Assembly (NCBI RefSeq): GCF_040939455.1 | Contig: NC_134108.1 | Coordinates: forward strand, 87,588,001 to 87,652,000 | Direction: 5' to 3' | Length of the DNA: 64,000 nucleotides | From: Microcebus murinus | Taxonomy: Eukaryota > Chordata > Mammalia > Primates > Cheirogaleidae | The notes under the pieces: model-generated | What the model saw: the letters and a program-made list of their open reading frames with translations, nothing else | Told to the model about the DNA's origin: nothing | Database searches by the model: none | Position numbers and translations under genes: made by a program | Part shown: positions 12,601 to 24,258 of the stretch, piece by piece | Layout: the number at the start of each line of letters is the position of its first letter | Position numbering within the stretch: the stretch's first letter is position 1

Positions 12601-14589
12601 CATGAACCCCCAAATCAGACTGCCTCTCTACAGGTTTTAACATGAGAGATTTTTAATCTTATTTATGCCACTTTGGGGGAGCATATTTTCTTTTTTACTA
12701 TGTGCAACCAAATACCATCCTAATATCCTAAACACCCAATATGGGAATGCACTACATTAGGTAACACAGAAAATAGAATATACACTTTATAGTTTCTTAC
12801 TAACAGTATTAAAATATTTAAGAAAAAAGAATGGTTAGTATTAAAAAGCTATATTTTATCAGCAGACAGGCAGCTGTTATGATTGCATGAAATTATATAA
12901 TTATAGTATAGCTATTCAAATGTAAGAATGCTATGTAGGAGAAAACTAAATAGAGAATGGATAACAAAAACATTCTAGAATGTAGAGATAAAATGCTGTC
13001 ATATACACCAACAAATAAATGCAGTTAAGATGTAGGTGCTTTTCTTGAAAAATTTCTTCATGTGCATTGAAATCATCCTTTAACCAAGCTACAGCATTAA
13101 ATGGTTGTGGGGACGGGAAAGGATTATCACTGCAGTTCTCAAATGACCCACCACAATGAAAGATGCTGCAAAACTTTCCCCCACCTTTTGGATGATCAAG
13201 GGATTCAATATCCAAATGGTCTATAATTTCAGACTAAAATATGAGCAAATTGATCTATAACCAATTTCTGGAACAGAGAAAAGTATATAGGATGATGGAA
13301 TTTTCATGCATCAGAAACTCTGTAATAGTGTTTTAACTAAATAGTGGTTTGTATTTATCAGTTATAAAAAATCGTCTGCAAGTAGGCTATCCAAAGTTGA
13401 TGAAATTGCTTAAGCAAGCAAGGAGTTTGATTTATTCAAGCTTCCTGTTGTGCACTTTATCCCAGGGATTACAAAAGGGCGGATCTATCTCCAGGATAGG
13501 CAGATGAAAAGGACAAAGGGCAAAGAGCAAAAGATACATGCTAGCTAAGACTTTCCTGTTTATTAGAGAAACTGTGCATCCTCAGAAGTCCCTTCTCAGT
13601 AGACATCTGCTTCCTCTTGTTGCAGGTGGCAAGGTTTCACATCCACCACTAACTGCAAGGCAGTCTAGAGATATAAGCTGTTTCATCAGGCATATTGCCC
13701 TAAACAAAACCTGCAAACAAGATACTGATTAGGGAACAAGTAAGATCTGTCACAAGAACAGATAGGGAGTGAATGTAGAATCTGCCTTTACCAATAAATT
13801 TAGAAAACAATCAAATATAAATATTTTACCATCAGTATTTATTTCTATACTATTTTTAGACATTTTTAGTAATAATGTGAGTCAAATAACAAATGAACTG
13901 GGTTTAATAAACAAAAATTTGTTTTTATCTTAGTGTCTTAAAAAGAAATAAGATAAAATATGCTTTAAATAATGTTTTTAATTCCCTTGTGGAAGATGAT
14001 GTTTTGCCAATGCATGTTACAATATCAATTTTACAAATGTAAACTATTACTTTATTAAATTTTATGTTTTTCTTACTTTGTTTCAAATAGCCTGCTTTTC
14101 ATACCAAGATATATTTTTTTCCAATATTTGGTAATCAAAATTTAGCACAAATATTTCAAAAATATCAGAGGTCTGTTTATAGCTCATATCTGTACTATTA
14201 TGAATAACATAACAGAATTTGCATTATCATCCATAAAATTTCAATTTAGATATTATTTTCCAGATTGAATTGGGATCAAATAAGAGGGAAAAATGTCATC
14301 ACATGCATTATTTGATAATCTTCTGGATTTTAATTTCTTTAGAATTTTTCTCCTAAAGTTAAGGAATTTTGACTGAGCTGGTGTCAAATTTCACTTTTAT
14401 GTGAAGGTTTTTCTCTTTGTATGCATAATGTAATTTGCATGACTATTAAACTACTAGCATTTTTTATTGAATAAAAATATTTTAACCATGGACATTTTTC
14501 AAAACATTTATGTCAGAAATGATTCTCAAATTAATTAAATATCTCCATGACTTAGTAAATAATGAAGGCAAGTAAATGTTTTACCTTTT
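12601..14589. other. AT-rich intergenic DNA, unassigned
   Basis: No named repeat or gene. The segment 13430-13740 is more GC-balanced and may be an old repeat, but I cannot identify it. Confidence 0.45.
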
Positions 14590-15215
14590 TAAAGCAAATT
14601 CTTATTTTGGAATAATTTTAGATTTCTAGAACCTGCAAAAATAGTTAAAATAATTTCTATATACCTTGCATCCATTATCTCCCATTTTAACATCTTACAT
14701 TATTACTATGGTATGTTTGTCAAAACTAAGGAAACAATATTGGTACATTACTATTCAATAAACTCCAGACTTTATTTGAATTTCACCAGATTTCCCATCA
14801 ACCTGCTCTTTGTTCCCCCCTCCCCCTCAGGAATCAGTTCATTAAACTGCATTTAATTGTTGTGTTTCCCCTTTCTCCTCTGATCTGTAGCATTTTTTCT
14901 CAGTCTTTCCTTGTTTTTCATGGTATTGACAGTTTTGAGGACTGTCCATTTGTCCTGTGGAATGTCCCCTAATCTGGGTTTATCTGATGCTTAGCTTAGT
15001 CTTGCTTACAGGTTTGGGGGGGAAAATAGAATGGAGGTGAATTGCTTTTCTTGTCACATCACACTGGGGTACATGCTGTCCACATGACATCACAGAAAAT
15101 GCTAAGCTTCATCACTTGGATGAGGTAGTGTTTATTAGCTTTCTCCACCGTAACATTATTATTTTTCCATTTCCCTACACCACTCTTCCAGAGCCATTGA
15201 GTCCAGTTATCCTCG
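14590..15215 (-). mobile_element. L1M 3' UTR fragment
   Basis: Antisense L1M 3' UTR: TTAGATTTCTAGAACCTGCA, ATTGGTACATTACTATTCAA, GGAATGTCCCCTAATCTGGG, TGGATGAGGTAGTGTTTATT and TTTCTCCACCGTAACATTAT. Confidence 0.75.
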
Positions 15216-15389
15216 TAGAGAGAGGTGCAGCTATATCATTTGGAATTCTTCTGTAAGGAACATTTATATAATATTTTGTTCCCCATGTGTTTATTCAATG
15301 TAAATATTTTCTTGAATGCAAACTTTTTTTCATGTAATATATTAGACAATATGATAAATGTAGAATATTGCTTTAGAATATTACATGGT

Positions 15390-15890
15390 GCAGCAGTCAG
15401 GGTTCTCCAGAGAAACAGAACCAATAGAATACATATACACATATGTATATATGTATACATGTGTGCACATACATATATACATATGTGTATGTGTGTGTAT
15501 ATATACATAAAATATATATGTATATTTAAAGTGAGTGAGAGAGAGAGAGAGAGAGATTTCCAGGAAATAATAATGTCATTGTGAGTACTGGCAAATCTGA
15601 AATAGGCAGACCAACACACTGGAAATTCTTAGGCAGGAGTTGATGTTGCAGTCTTGGGGCATAGTTTCTTCTTCTGTGGGAAACTTTAGTTTTTTCTTTT
15701 AAAGCCTTTCAACTGATTGGATGAGGCCCACCCCTATTATCCAATGTAACCTCCTTTACTCAAAATCAGCTGATTGTAGAAGTTAACCACATCTACAAAA
15801 TACCCTCACAGCAACACCCAGATTTGTGTTCATTTGTATAGCTGGGTGTTAAAGCCTACCCAAGTTGACCCATAAAACTGCCCTTCACAC
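15390..15890 (-). mobile_element. MLT2-type ERVL LTR
   Basis: Antisense LTR running from CAGGGTTCTCCAGAGAAACA and ACCAATAGA, through GGAGTTGATGTTGCAGTCTT, AACTGATTGGATGAGGCCCA and ACCCTCACAGCAACACCCAG, to CAAGTTGACCCATAAAACTG. The TA/CA/GA tracts near its U3/R side (15430-15556) are expanded relative to other copies. Family named from memory. Confidence 0.7.
15430..15556. repeat. Compound TA/CA/TG and GA microsatellite
   Basis: Alternating purine-pyrimidine runs (about 15430-15530) followed by GAGAGA at 15535-15556, inside the LTR. The ORFs on both strands here (119 and 127 aa) are repeat artefacts. Confidence 0.85.
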
Positions 15891-17597
15891 CTGAACTATG
15901 CATTCAATTTTTATCAATACTAAGAAAAACTGGCGCTATTTTTTGAGTTTTTACTTTCTGAAGTAAACTTAAAACAACTTTGTTTGCTATCATTGCCTTT
16001 TTAAATAAACAAACAGATAAAATAATCAAATAAAATAAATAGAGCTATATGACTACCTGGGCAAAAACTAACTTTGATTGTTTTCTGAAAAATAATAAAA
16101 AAGAAAAACTATTACATAAAAGGTAGAAGCAATTTCTCTGTTTTAGCTTAGGTTCTCCAAAAGTAGAGCCTAAGACACAGGGTTATGTCTAGTTTATTTA
16201 AGAATGTAATTCTAGGATGCAAAAGTGCAGGACGGGTTAGTAAACAGGGAAGAAAGAAGGAAGAACAAAAAATATGTGTCTGTTGAAGGGGCCAATGCTA
16301 TTAGTAATGGGTACTTCACTTCTGAGGAATCTTATAAAATGTGCATCAGAAATTATTTTCATTTCCCCTTGGTCTAAGGTAGCCACCTGGCCAACACTGC
16401 GCACTTATGCATGAGTGCCAAATGTGTTTCTAGGAGATTGGGGCAGGAAGTAGTAAGATCTGTGCAGGCTCAGGGGAGGTGGTATTTAGCCTAGCACCTG
16501 CTAGTTAAGCCTGCAGGAAATGCATCTGGAACGGAGGCTAGATTAAGAGGTGGGGAGGGATAGATTATGAGAACAGAAGAGGTGAATAAGAGGCACGCAG
16601 ATATTCTCCTAGGTTGTATGATCATGTTCAACAAAATCATCCTCGCTGTCTATCTTCTTCACTGTCAGTAGAAAACCTGCACCATTAACATTGTTCTCTT
16701 TAATTCCTCACAAGCAAACACATCCATTTCCTTTATTAGCTTTGGTAGACTCATAGGGCTGAATAGCTGAAGAGATGCATCTTTCAAACAGTAGAAAAAT
16801 GATGTAATTTTCTCCTTGACATTTGAGGATTCATTATTTCAACATGGAACATGGCTTCCTGATTGAGGCTCCTGACTCCAGGGTCTCTTCTATCTAGTAC
16901 CTCTTGCATTCTTCTGTCAGACAAATCTTTTTATTTCATTCCTTTTCAACAACTTGATGCAACTTACTGAAGTGTTTTTGATAACATTAGGACTAATTTT
17001 GAGCTTTAGTACACTATTTTCAGCATTTAGATAATTCCCAAAACTTATTCATCAACTTGCAGTGTTCCTCTGTGTGAGATAGAAACTACTAATTTTGTTT
17101 TCCTGACATACTTGTTGGTAATCTCTATGGTCTATTGAATCACAGTATCTCAATATGATAAAATTTTCAAAGCCATTTGCTTTAAAAATGAACTCCTTTC
17201 TTGGCTTCATGCTTTATGTGTGAGCCATTGGTCACAAATACAGCCGCATATATTTTTTATTTTTAATTCAAGAAGTTTAGGATTTCATCAACAAAGATTT
17301 TTGTCTGACAAATAATACTATAAATGAAAGTATCCTATATATCTATAACTATCATGTAAGGATAATCAGGATAAACAGTGATGGGTCGACTTTAAACATT
17401 ACTGCAAAAGTGTAAACTAAAGCATGTACCTTTCTTGCTTGTTCATCATTTGTCAAGTGTGAAATCTTTTCCTTTATATATTTTTAATTATATTTGCTGG
17501 ATTCCTCTGGGCCTTATCAAAACAACTGTGCAATGTTTCAGAAAAATTGTCTGCATTTCAGATAATTGTCTCTTTAATAATAACAGCAAAATCCTCT
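15891..17597. other. Intergenic DNA, partly an unnamed old repeat
   Basis: 16140-16560 begins with GGTTCTCCAAAAGTAGAGCC and GTTTATTTAAGAATGTAATT, like an old LTR or DNA-transposon end; a similar start occurs near 31410. The remainder shows nothing recognised. Confidence 0.35.
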
Positions 17598-17730
17598 GTG
17601 TACCCACCATGTGCCAAACACTGTTCTAAGTGCTTCACAAACATTAATTCATTCAGTCTGCACAAAGACCCAATCAACAGATGAGGACACTGAACCTGGT
17701 ATAAGTGACCTAGCTTGTCAAGAACTGAAG
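17598..17730 (-). repeat. MIR SINE
   Basis: Antisense MIR: CCACCATGTGCCAAACACTG, TTCTAAGTGCTTCACAAACA, CAGATGAGGACACTGAACC and AAGTGACCTAGCTTGTC. Confidence 0.85.
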
Positions 17731-17907
17731 AGTCGATGATAAGAATAAAATACAGGTCTCTCCGTCTCCATAATCAGTATGACAAACCTATTTTTGGAGA
17801 CCTTGCAGAGCTGGCACAACACTAGCAATTGTTTAAATTTCTGTCTGGTACCCAGCAACTTTTCCATTTTAATCCTTTGTGCAGTTCTCATATCATATCT
17901 TCTAAGA

Positions 17908-18372
17908 CAGTGGTCCCCAACCTTTTTGGCACCAGGGACTGGTTTCATGGAAGACAATTTTTCCACAGACCCCGGCAGGAGAGGTAGGGAGGAGGTGGTT
18001 TTAGGATGGTTCAAGTGCATTATATTTATTGTGCAGTCAAACCTCTCTGCTAATGATAAACTGTATTTGCAGCCTCTCCCCAGAGCTAGAATCACCACCT
18101 CAGCTCTTCAGGCATTAGATTCTCATAAGGTATGAGCAACCTAGATCCCTCACATGCGCAGATTACAGTAGGGTTCCTGCTCCTATGAGAATCTAATGCC
18201 GCAGCTCATCTGGCAGAAGGCGGAGCTTGTGCAGTGATGCAAGCCATGGGGAACGGCTGTAAATAGATGAAGCTCTGCTGGCTTGCCTGTCGCTCAGCTC
18301 CTTCTGTGTGGCCCAGTTCCTAAGAGACCACAGACAGGTACTGGTCTGCAGCCCGGGGTTTGGGGACTGCTG
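17908..18372 (-). mobile_element. MER1-group hAT-Charlie non-autonomous DNA transposon, complete
   Basis: Terminal inverted repeats CAGTGGTCCCCAACC at 17908 and GGTTTGGGGACTGCTG at the right end, of the hAT (Charlie) type. An 8-bp target-site duplication differs at one base: TTCTAAGA at 17900-17907 and TTCTAAGG at 18373-18380. Internal subterminal inverted repeats (18111-18130 and 18182-18200, GGCATTAGATTCTCATA and its complement) match the MER1A/MER1B layout. The 465-bp length is nearer MER1A. No transposase is encoded. Confidence 0.92.
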
Positions 18373-18380
18373 TTCTAAGG

Positions 18381-19429
18381 GGGCAGCTTTGACAAGAATT
18401 TATGTAATTTGCTTCCTCACAACTGCAATGTCTCTCTCTATTAATTTAAACATACAGTCTTCTTACTTTTCACCTCAGTGGAAAAACACATTTTTCCTCC
18501 CCATCGCTATTAAATACTACCACCACTACTACCCCACCATTTCTTCATTGCTTCTGTCTCCTCTAATGCCTCTTGTGTTGGATCCTCCCCTTTCTTGCTT
18601 ATAAGTGTAATTGCTCTCTCTCTTGTTCCTCCTCTTCCACATAAAAACACCCTTAAATGTTTTCTGTTCTTTTTTTTAATGCCATTTTGAAACCAGTAAT
18701 ATTCCTTTAAAAACTTTTTGATTGTTTTTAAGACCGAATTGGTGGTAGGATGAAGACTGAGCCTTTACATTATGATATCCATGATCCCAGCTGTGCAAAG
18801 CTGGTGAGAGCCGAGATTGGGAAACTAAGGCATAGACTGGCAAATGGCATAAAAACAAAGTGGAATTTAGATTAATAGAGGGAAGTGGAGGGGTATTCTC
18901 AATTGAAGGGAAAGAATGGGCAAAGGAATAATGGTGCTGGCGAGTCCAACATAGTAAAGTCAATAACCTTAATTAGCACAGAAACAAAAATCTGGTCTAG
19001 TTCACTAACAGCATGAAATTCTAGCCTGGCAGTGGATTTCAATTAAAACATCTGGAAAAGCTATGCAATGTGCTTGATGAGGGGGTAAAGAAATGAAATG
19101 GTGCTTCTGAAGGATATTTTGGGTGAGAATGAGAAGAAGAGTCTGCAGTGTAGTATACCTAGAGATAGAAATACTGGCTAAAATATGTAGTAATCCAACT
19201 GATACCATGACCTGACAATTATCATGATAATTGTTGAAGTAAAGCTAAAGACGATTATGTTTTGGTTGAGACATCAGAAAACTGTAATACCTAAATTGAT
19301 ACTGGATAGATAGGTGTATGAGCAGAATGTAATAAAAGACAATATGAAAATTTTAATTATTATGGGCCTAGAGATTAATAGTTCTTATAGTATGGTATAA
19401 TTTTGTGGGAAAAGATCAAAGAAAAGCAC
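18381..19429. other. Intergenic DNA, unassigned
   Basis: No gene or named repeat. The 98-aa frame at 18308-18604 starts inside the MER1 element and resembles no known protein. Confidence 0.45.
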
Positions 19430-20065
19430 TGTAAATCACAACCATGATAAGATACCACTTCACATCCAGTAGGATAGTATCTTAGTCCTTCTGAGATGCT
19501 ATAACAAAAATACTTTAAACTGGATAGCTTATAAACTACAGAAATGTATTTCTCTCAGTTCTGGAGGCCAGAAAGTACAATATCAAGGCACCAGCAGATT
19601 TAGTGTCTAGTGTGGCTATGCTTTCTCATAGATAGCACCTTCTATGTCCCCACTTGGAGGAAAGGGTGAGCTAGCTCTCTGGGGTCTCTTTTATAAGGGC
19701 ACTAATCCCATTCATGAGAGCTCTGACCTCATAACTAATCATGTCCTAAAGCCCCCAGCTCCTAATACCACCATCTTGAGGGTAGGACTTCAATATATCA
19801 ATTTTAGGGGACCATAAATGTTCAGTTCATTGCAGATGGCTAGAATTAAAAAGGAAGATAATAACAAGTGTTGGCAAGGATGTGGAGAGATCAGAATCGT
19901 TATGTACTGCTGGTAGGAATGTAAAATGGTGCAGATGCTATGGAAAACAGATTGATAGTTCTTAAAACAATTAAACATATAGATACCATATGAGCAATTG
20001 TACTGCTAGTAGTATACTTAAGAAAAATAAAAACATATATACAAACAAAAACTTGTACATGGATG
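19430..20065 (+). mobile_element. L1 ORF2 fragment split by an LTR
   Basis: Sense ORF2 tail in two pieces: AAGATACCACTTCACATCCA at about 19449-19468, then AACAAGTGTTGGCAAGGATG at about 19863 and GGAATGTAAAATGGTGCAGA. The pieces join naturally once the LTR at 19478-19834 is set aside. Similarity ends near 20065. Confidence 0.85.
19478..19834 (-). mobile_element. MaLR-type solo LTR nested in L1
   Basis: Antisense MaLR pattern: CAGTTCTGGAGGCCAGAAAG, TTTTATAAGGGCACTAATCC, CCCATTCATGAGAGCTCTGA and TAGGACTTCAATATATCAAT. Flanked by an imperfect 5-bp duplication (GATAG 19473-19477, GATGG 19835-19839). Confidence 0.75.
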
Positions 20066-20858
20066 TAGCCTCCTTTTGCCCTTTGCTTTCAGGGCCTCCA
20101 ATGTTAGGAGCAGGTTTGAGTCCACAAATGTGTGTGTGCAGGGGTTGCAGTGAGGCATGGGGGGCGAGTAGGCAAGGACTTGTGGTCATGTTTACAGAAC
20201 ATGATACATGAAGACCAAAGGTTAAAGTATTGGGCACAGAGTCTGGGAGATATTATTCAGCACTATAGAGGATGCTTTTTCTAGGTTTTTCTCTAGAAAG
20301 GAAGAAAGAATAGATTTGCACCCCAATCCAAAGATCCCAGTCCTTGTGAAGCTACATCTGGCTGGGAGCCAGGGAGCAGTTAAGAGTGTGTTTGCTGCTG
20401 CCCGGGAGGCGGAATTCCACAGTGGTATCTCAGTTTTTGCTTCTGAAACAATTCTCAGAATAACAAGACTTTGACTGAATTCCTTTGTGCTTTTTTATTG
20501 AACAGATGAGGATTCCGGTAGGAATAAGAAAATCACCCAAACCCACCCAAGACTAATACTAGGTGGAGAATAGTCCTTGGCTGAAATTAAAACAGAATAC
20601 TTAGAAACACTCGTTTCCACTTTCAGGGTGTCAGGGTGAACCCAGTGAAGCAGGAATTCTCACTTATTATTCCCACAGGCTATTGGGACTACAGTTGAAA
20701 AGAGTATAGGGTGGGAGATTCTCTACTTCCTAAAACTTCACTTTATGTCTTTTATTCTATATATATATATATGTTATCTACATGGCCCTGGCAGCAGTTT
20801 GTGGCCCTGGGCTTAGAACATGTTGTCTCTGAAAATTAATATTTGTTCTTGGACGTTT
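20066..20858. other. Intergenic DNA, unassigned
   Basis: Slightly GC-richer stretch (about 20070-20420) without recognised coding content or named repeat. A short TA run lies at 20757-20772. Confidence 0.4.
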
Positions 20859-20859
20859 T

Positions 20860-20933
<74 letters not shown>
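20859..20933. repeat. (TG)n(AG)n compound microsatellite
   Basis: About 18 TG units followed directly by about 18 AG units. The 113-aa antisense frame over it is low-complexity artefact. Confidence 0.95.
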
Positions 20934-20938
<5 letters not shown>

Positions 20939-21210
20939 TATGTGTTAGACTGCGAGAGGGAAAATGAGAAAATGAAAAAGAGAGGCAAGCATAGAGAAAC
21001 AGACATAGAACAAAATGATAGAAACAGAAAGGCAGCATCAAACAGCTGTCACTGAGCAGAAGCATCAAAGAAATCCACGCAGCCATTAGGTGCAGCATAC
21101 GCGGATGTAAAAGCCTCATGTTGGCCCTGATATAGGATCCCCCATTCTCTTCCTAGCACCTCTAGGAGATTAGGACCCACTGAATGATACACATTAGTAG
21201 TAACATACTG

Positions 21211-21335
21211 CTATGGACCGAATTGTGTCCCCCTAAAATCCATACATTGAAGCCCTAACCCCCAACGTTACTGTATTTGGAGTCACAGAATCTATGGTAT
21301 TTTGTTGTGACAGACTGAGCTGAATAATACACATA
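21211..21335 (+). mobile_element. MLT1-type LTR with internal deletion
   Basis: The 5' end is visible (GACCGAATTGTGTCCCCCTA, AAGCCCTAACCCCCAACG) and joins directly to a 3'-end-like segment (TTTTGTTGTGACAGACTGAG, then AATAATACACA). Most of the LTR body is missing. Confidence 0.65.
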
Positions 21336-21712
21336 TTAAAAAGAAAGAAGGGTGGATTTCACAGTGAGGCAACCTCTATGATAATACAGTTTCCTCTCAA
21401 GGTGATCAGAAAAAGAAAGTACTAGAGAGTTGCATATTGAAAACTGGGTAGTGAGAGCAGGAAATGGGGATACGTATATGGAGTTTAAATTTGGGGTGAT
21501 TTTCTCTTATGCTCTGGGAAAGTCATATTTAGAACAGTGTTTGAAATTTCTGTATTTTGTTTTACAATGAAATTATCTGTAGGAACCCCACCACGTAAGT
21601 AAAAGCTGATAGACCCCTTTGGTGGGGTTTCATATGGAAAATAAAGGTGTGAAGATATAGATATTCTACGAACTTTTCTTCAGAGCAAGAAATGGACTAT
21701 TAAAAAAGGAAA

Positions 21713-21715
21713 GGA

Positions 21716-21760
<45 letters not shown>
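21713..21760. repeat. (GA)n microsatellite
   Basis: About 22 near-perfect GA units; likely polymorphic. Confidence 0.95.
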
Positions 21761-21764
<4 letters not shown>

Positions 21765-22489
21765 TGCCAGATAATCACTGACTTTCTGACTTAATTCAAG
21801 GTGGTGGAGAGAATAGAAGTTATTAGGAGCAACTATCTGGTGAACAAAAGGAAAGAGCATGTGAAATATATCCCTTCTCTTTCCCAAGATAAGAGAGAGG
21901 AAGTTAACCTCCATGGGACCTAAAGGGTTTGAAGAAATTGAAATTTGGGTAACTTAAGTAACATTGTATGACCTAACTAGTCTCAAACAAAATTACTTTG
22001 CGATCTTAGCTCCTCAGCTTCTAATTCCAAGAGAGGGATAATACACAGGCGTGCATGGAGAGAATTTTCCTTCTGCCATATATTTATGGACTGATAATTG
22101 GTCATACCAAGAGAATACAAGGGATCCAAAGGCAAATTATCAGAGTCTCTTCCACAGCAGCTGACCCTGGAAAGGAGGTGTGGAGATGGGAATGAGGCTG
22201 GGGCTTTTTAAAAGTACATTTCTTACCTCCCTACCCCAGCTCTGAAGATTCTGGCTTACATCTTAGGTGCATATAGGTTGACAGATTTTGCTATGTTGAG
22301 AGGCTCCTATTCTCAATATATGCTATGCATTGTATTAGGAATGGAAATAACTGTAATGTAAATTTTGTTGGTAAAAGACCTTCATTAATTTCTGTAGAGT
22401 TTGTACTGAGAATATAGATGATTTGAACTAACATTAACTACAAAACGGGAATTTCTATGAGAAAAACAAATAATAGTAATGTCTTGCAT
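21761..22489. other. Intergenic DNA, nothing recognised
   Basis: No supported gene or repeat. Confidence 0.45.
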
Positions 22490-22690
22490 TTTTTTATTAT
22501 GCTGGATAAATTACCACATGCGATCACATAACTGAGCTCATTTAATCTTTACAATAGCTCTGTAATCTAGGTAAAACAAATATTATACCATTTTAACATT
22601 TTTGCAAGTCAATCTAATTCATATGTCAAAGTTTACAACATAAGTAAGCAGGAACTCACTGAGTACAGAACCAGAGCTCTGTCCATCATA
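22490..22690 (-). repeat. MIR SINE, diverged
   Basis: Antisense MIR order: GAGCTCATTTAATCTTTACA, ATAGCTCTGTAATCTAGGTA, ATTATACCATTTTAACA and CAGAACCAGAGCTCTGTCC. Confidence 0.65.
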
Positions 22691-23514
22691 CCATACCTGT
22701 AGCAGGTAGACCGGGAAGGAAGAGGACGGTTGCTATATGCATCACTGGGCACGCAAGGGTCACACAGCTTTACTACAGCTGCCATTTTCTCTTGTCACGT
22801 GTTATGATTCTATTAAGGCAGTAATCTAAGGGAGAGTACCATGGTGCAAATCTCAGGGTTATCAACTATATAATCGTAATCTTGTCAAAGCAATGGAATT
22901 TCCTAACTCCTTTTTTAATTTATGAAAGTCCACATGTATGATCATTTTTTAAACCTCTAGAACAGATTTTGTCCTGATGACAAAATCAAGTATTGATATT
23001 TTGCTTTCTGTACTTTAGAGACTTACTGAGATTATGGAACTGGCAAAGGTATACTGAAGTTTAGAATAGTTTCATAAGGTAATCTCCAAGTAATTATTAA
23101 CAGTTAATAGTGTATGTGTATTTTAATGTTTGTTGTTCTTTTTTGGCTGAATATAAATAAATGAAAATTTCAGCACCCAGCTATAACTTCATTAATAATT
23201 AGCTTATAATCAATAGGTAGATGACAATCAATAGGTGCTAGAATAATTTTTAAATCTATTATTGAAATACATTAATTAAATTAATTAAATTTCCATAATT
23301 TATCATTATTGGCCTTTTTTCTTGCCCACAAATTGGATTATAATAAATAGATTATGAATTCACTTGTTCTTGGAAGTTGTGGAAGAGTGGGTCATTAGAT
23401 ATTATAGATTAAAATTTTATTTTATTTCAACATTATATTTGGGGCTTGCCAAATATGTATTGCTATTACCAAGAATACCTGGAGACATTTACAAGGCCAT
23501 GTGTGGATGAGATG
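22691..23514. other. AT-rich intergenic DNA, nothing recognised
   Basis: No supported gene or repeat. Confidence 0.45.
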
Positions 23515-23630
23515 ATTAGCTCCTTAGAAGAGGAATCCTTGTCTTTGATACATTTGGAGCCTCAGCACTGAACACAATACCTGGCATGTAGTAAGCCTTG
23601 AATAAACATTTAGTAAATTGAATTGAAGGC
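23515..23630 (+). mobile_element. L2 3' end
   Basis: Sense L2 tail: AATCCTTGTCTTTGATACAT, ACACAATACCTGGCATGTAG and CTTGAATAAACATTTAGTAA. Confidence 0.8.
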
Positions 23631-24069
23631 AGTGAATTACCACATTCAAGAGGTTAGAGGTATGATTTTAGATTTTAAGCATTGTAGTATAGCACTCCAG
23701 ATAAAAATAAATCTGAAAACCAATATTAAAGAATACATAATCATTAATGGGTAACAACATATAGCTATATATATGTAATAATCTTGTCCTTTCCTTTAGA
23801 GTCATAATTTAAAAATCACCTTGAAAATCACCTAAATGGTAAAATCCTATTGAAAAACTAACTTTCGTTCGATTTTCATTATGTATTGTTTTCCCCAGTG
23901 AAGATTGAGTTTCTTTATACAGAGAACTGTGATTGATCTGTGGGAACAGATTGGACTTCCCTGAGCTATACTTCTATAGCAAAATTTACTTTCTTCCACA
24001 GATCACTTTATAAACTTAGCGCACATATGAATTGCACATTAGACTACAATTTCAAGAAGTCATGAATGG

Positions 24070-24135
24070 ATATGTTTTGTCACTGTTGTATACCCAATGT
24101 CATGACATTGGGTATACAACAGTGACAAAACATAT
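24070..24135. repeat. Perfect 66-bp palindrome, no spacer
   Basis: Two 33-bp arms (24070-24102 and 24103-24135) are exact reverse complements with the axis between 24102 and 24103; the core reads CCAATGTCATGACATTGG. All 33 pairs match; the next pair outward does not. The left arm resembles the L2 tail phrase around CACTGTTGTATACCC, so the right arm may be an inverted copy of it. Confidence 0.97.
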
Positions 24136-24148
24136 TTTGATTTTGATA

Positions 24149-24258
24149 GTTAACAAACATTTATTAAGTGCCTATTATATATATATATAATAGATATATG
24201 GCATATATATATGTTAACAAACATTTAATGTTAACAAACATTTATTAAGTGCCTATTA
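24149..24258. repeat. 29-bp direct duplication flanking AT-rich DNA
   Basis: The 29-bp unit beginning GTTAACAAACATTTATT and ending GTGCCTATTA occurs exactly at 24149-24177 and 24230-24258. A 15-bp partial copy lies at 24213-24227. Between them is TA-rich sequence. The unit resembles the L2/MIR end phrase TTTATTAAGTGCCTATTA. Confidence 0.93.

Noticed and set aside
15225..15619. 119-aa and 127-aa ORFs on opposite strands
   Set aside because: Both run through TA/CA/GA microsatellite inside an LTR; repetitive low-complexity translation.
17718..18135. 126-aa and 118-aa ORFs around the MER1 left end
   Set aside because: They straddle unique DNA and the transposon on opposite strands, with no start context or similarity.
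20778..21119. 113-aa minus-strand ORF with Ser-Leu and Thr-His runs
   Set aside because: Generated by the (TG)n(AG)n microsatellite.
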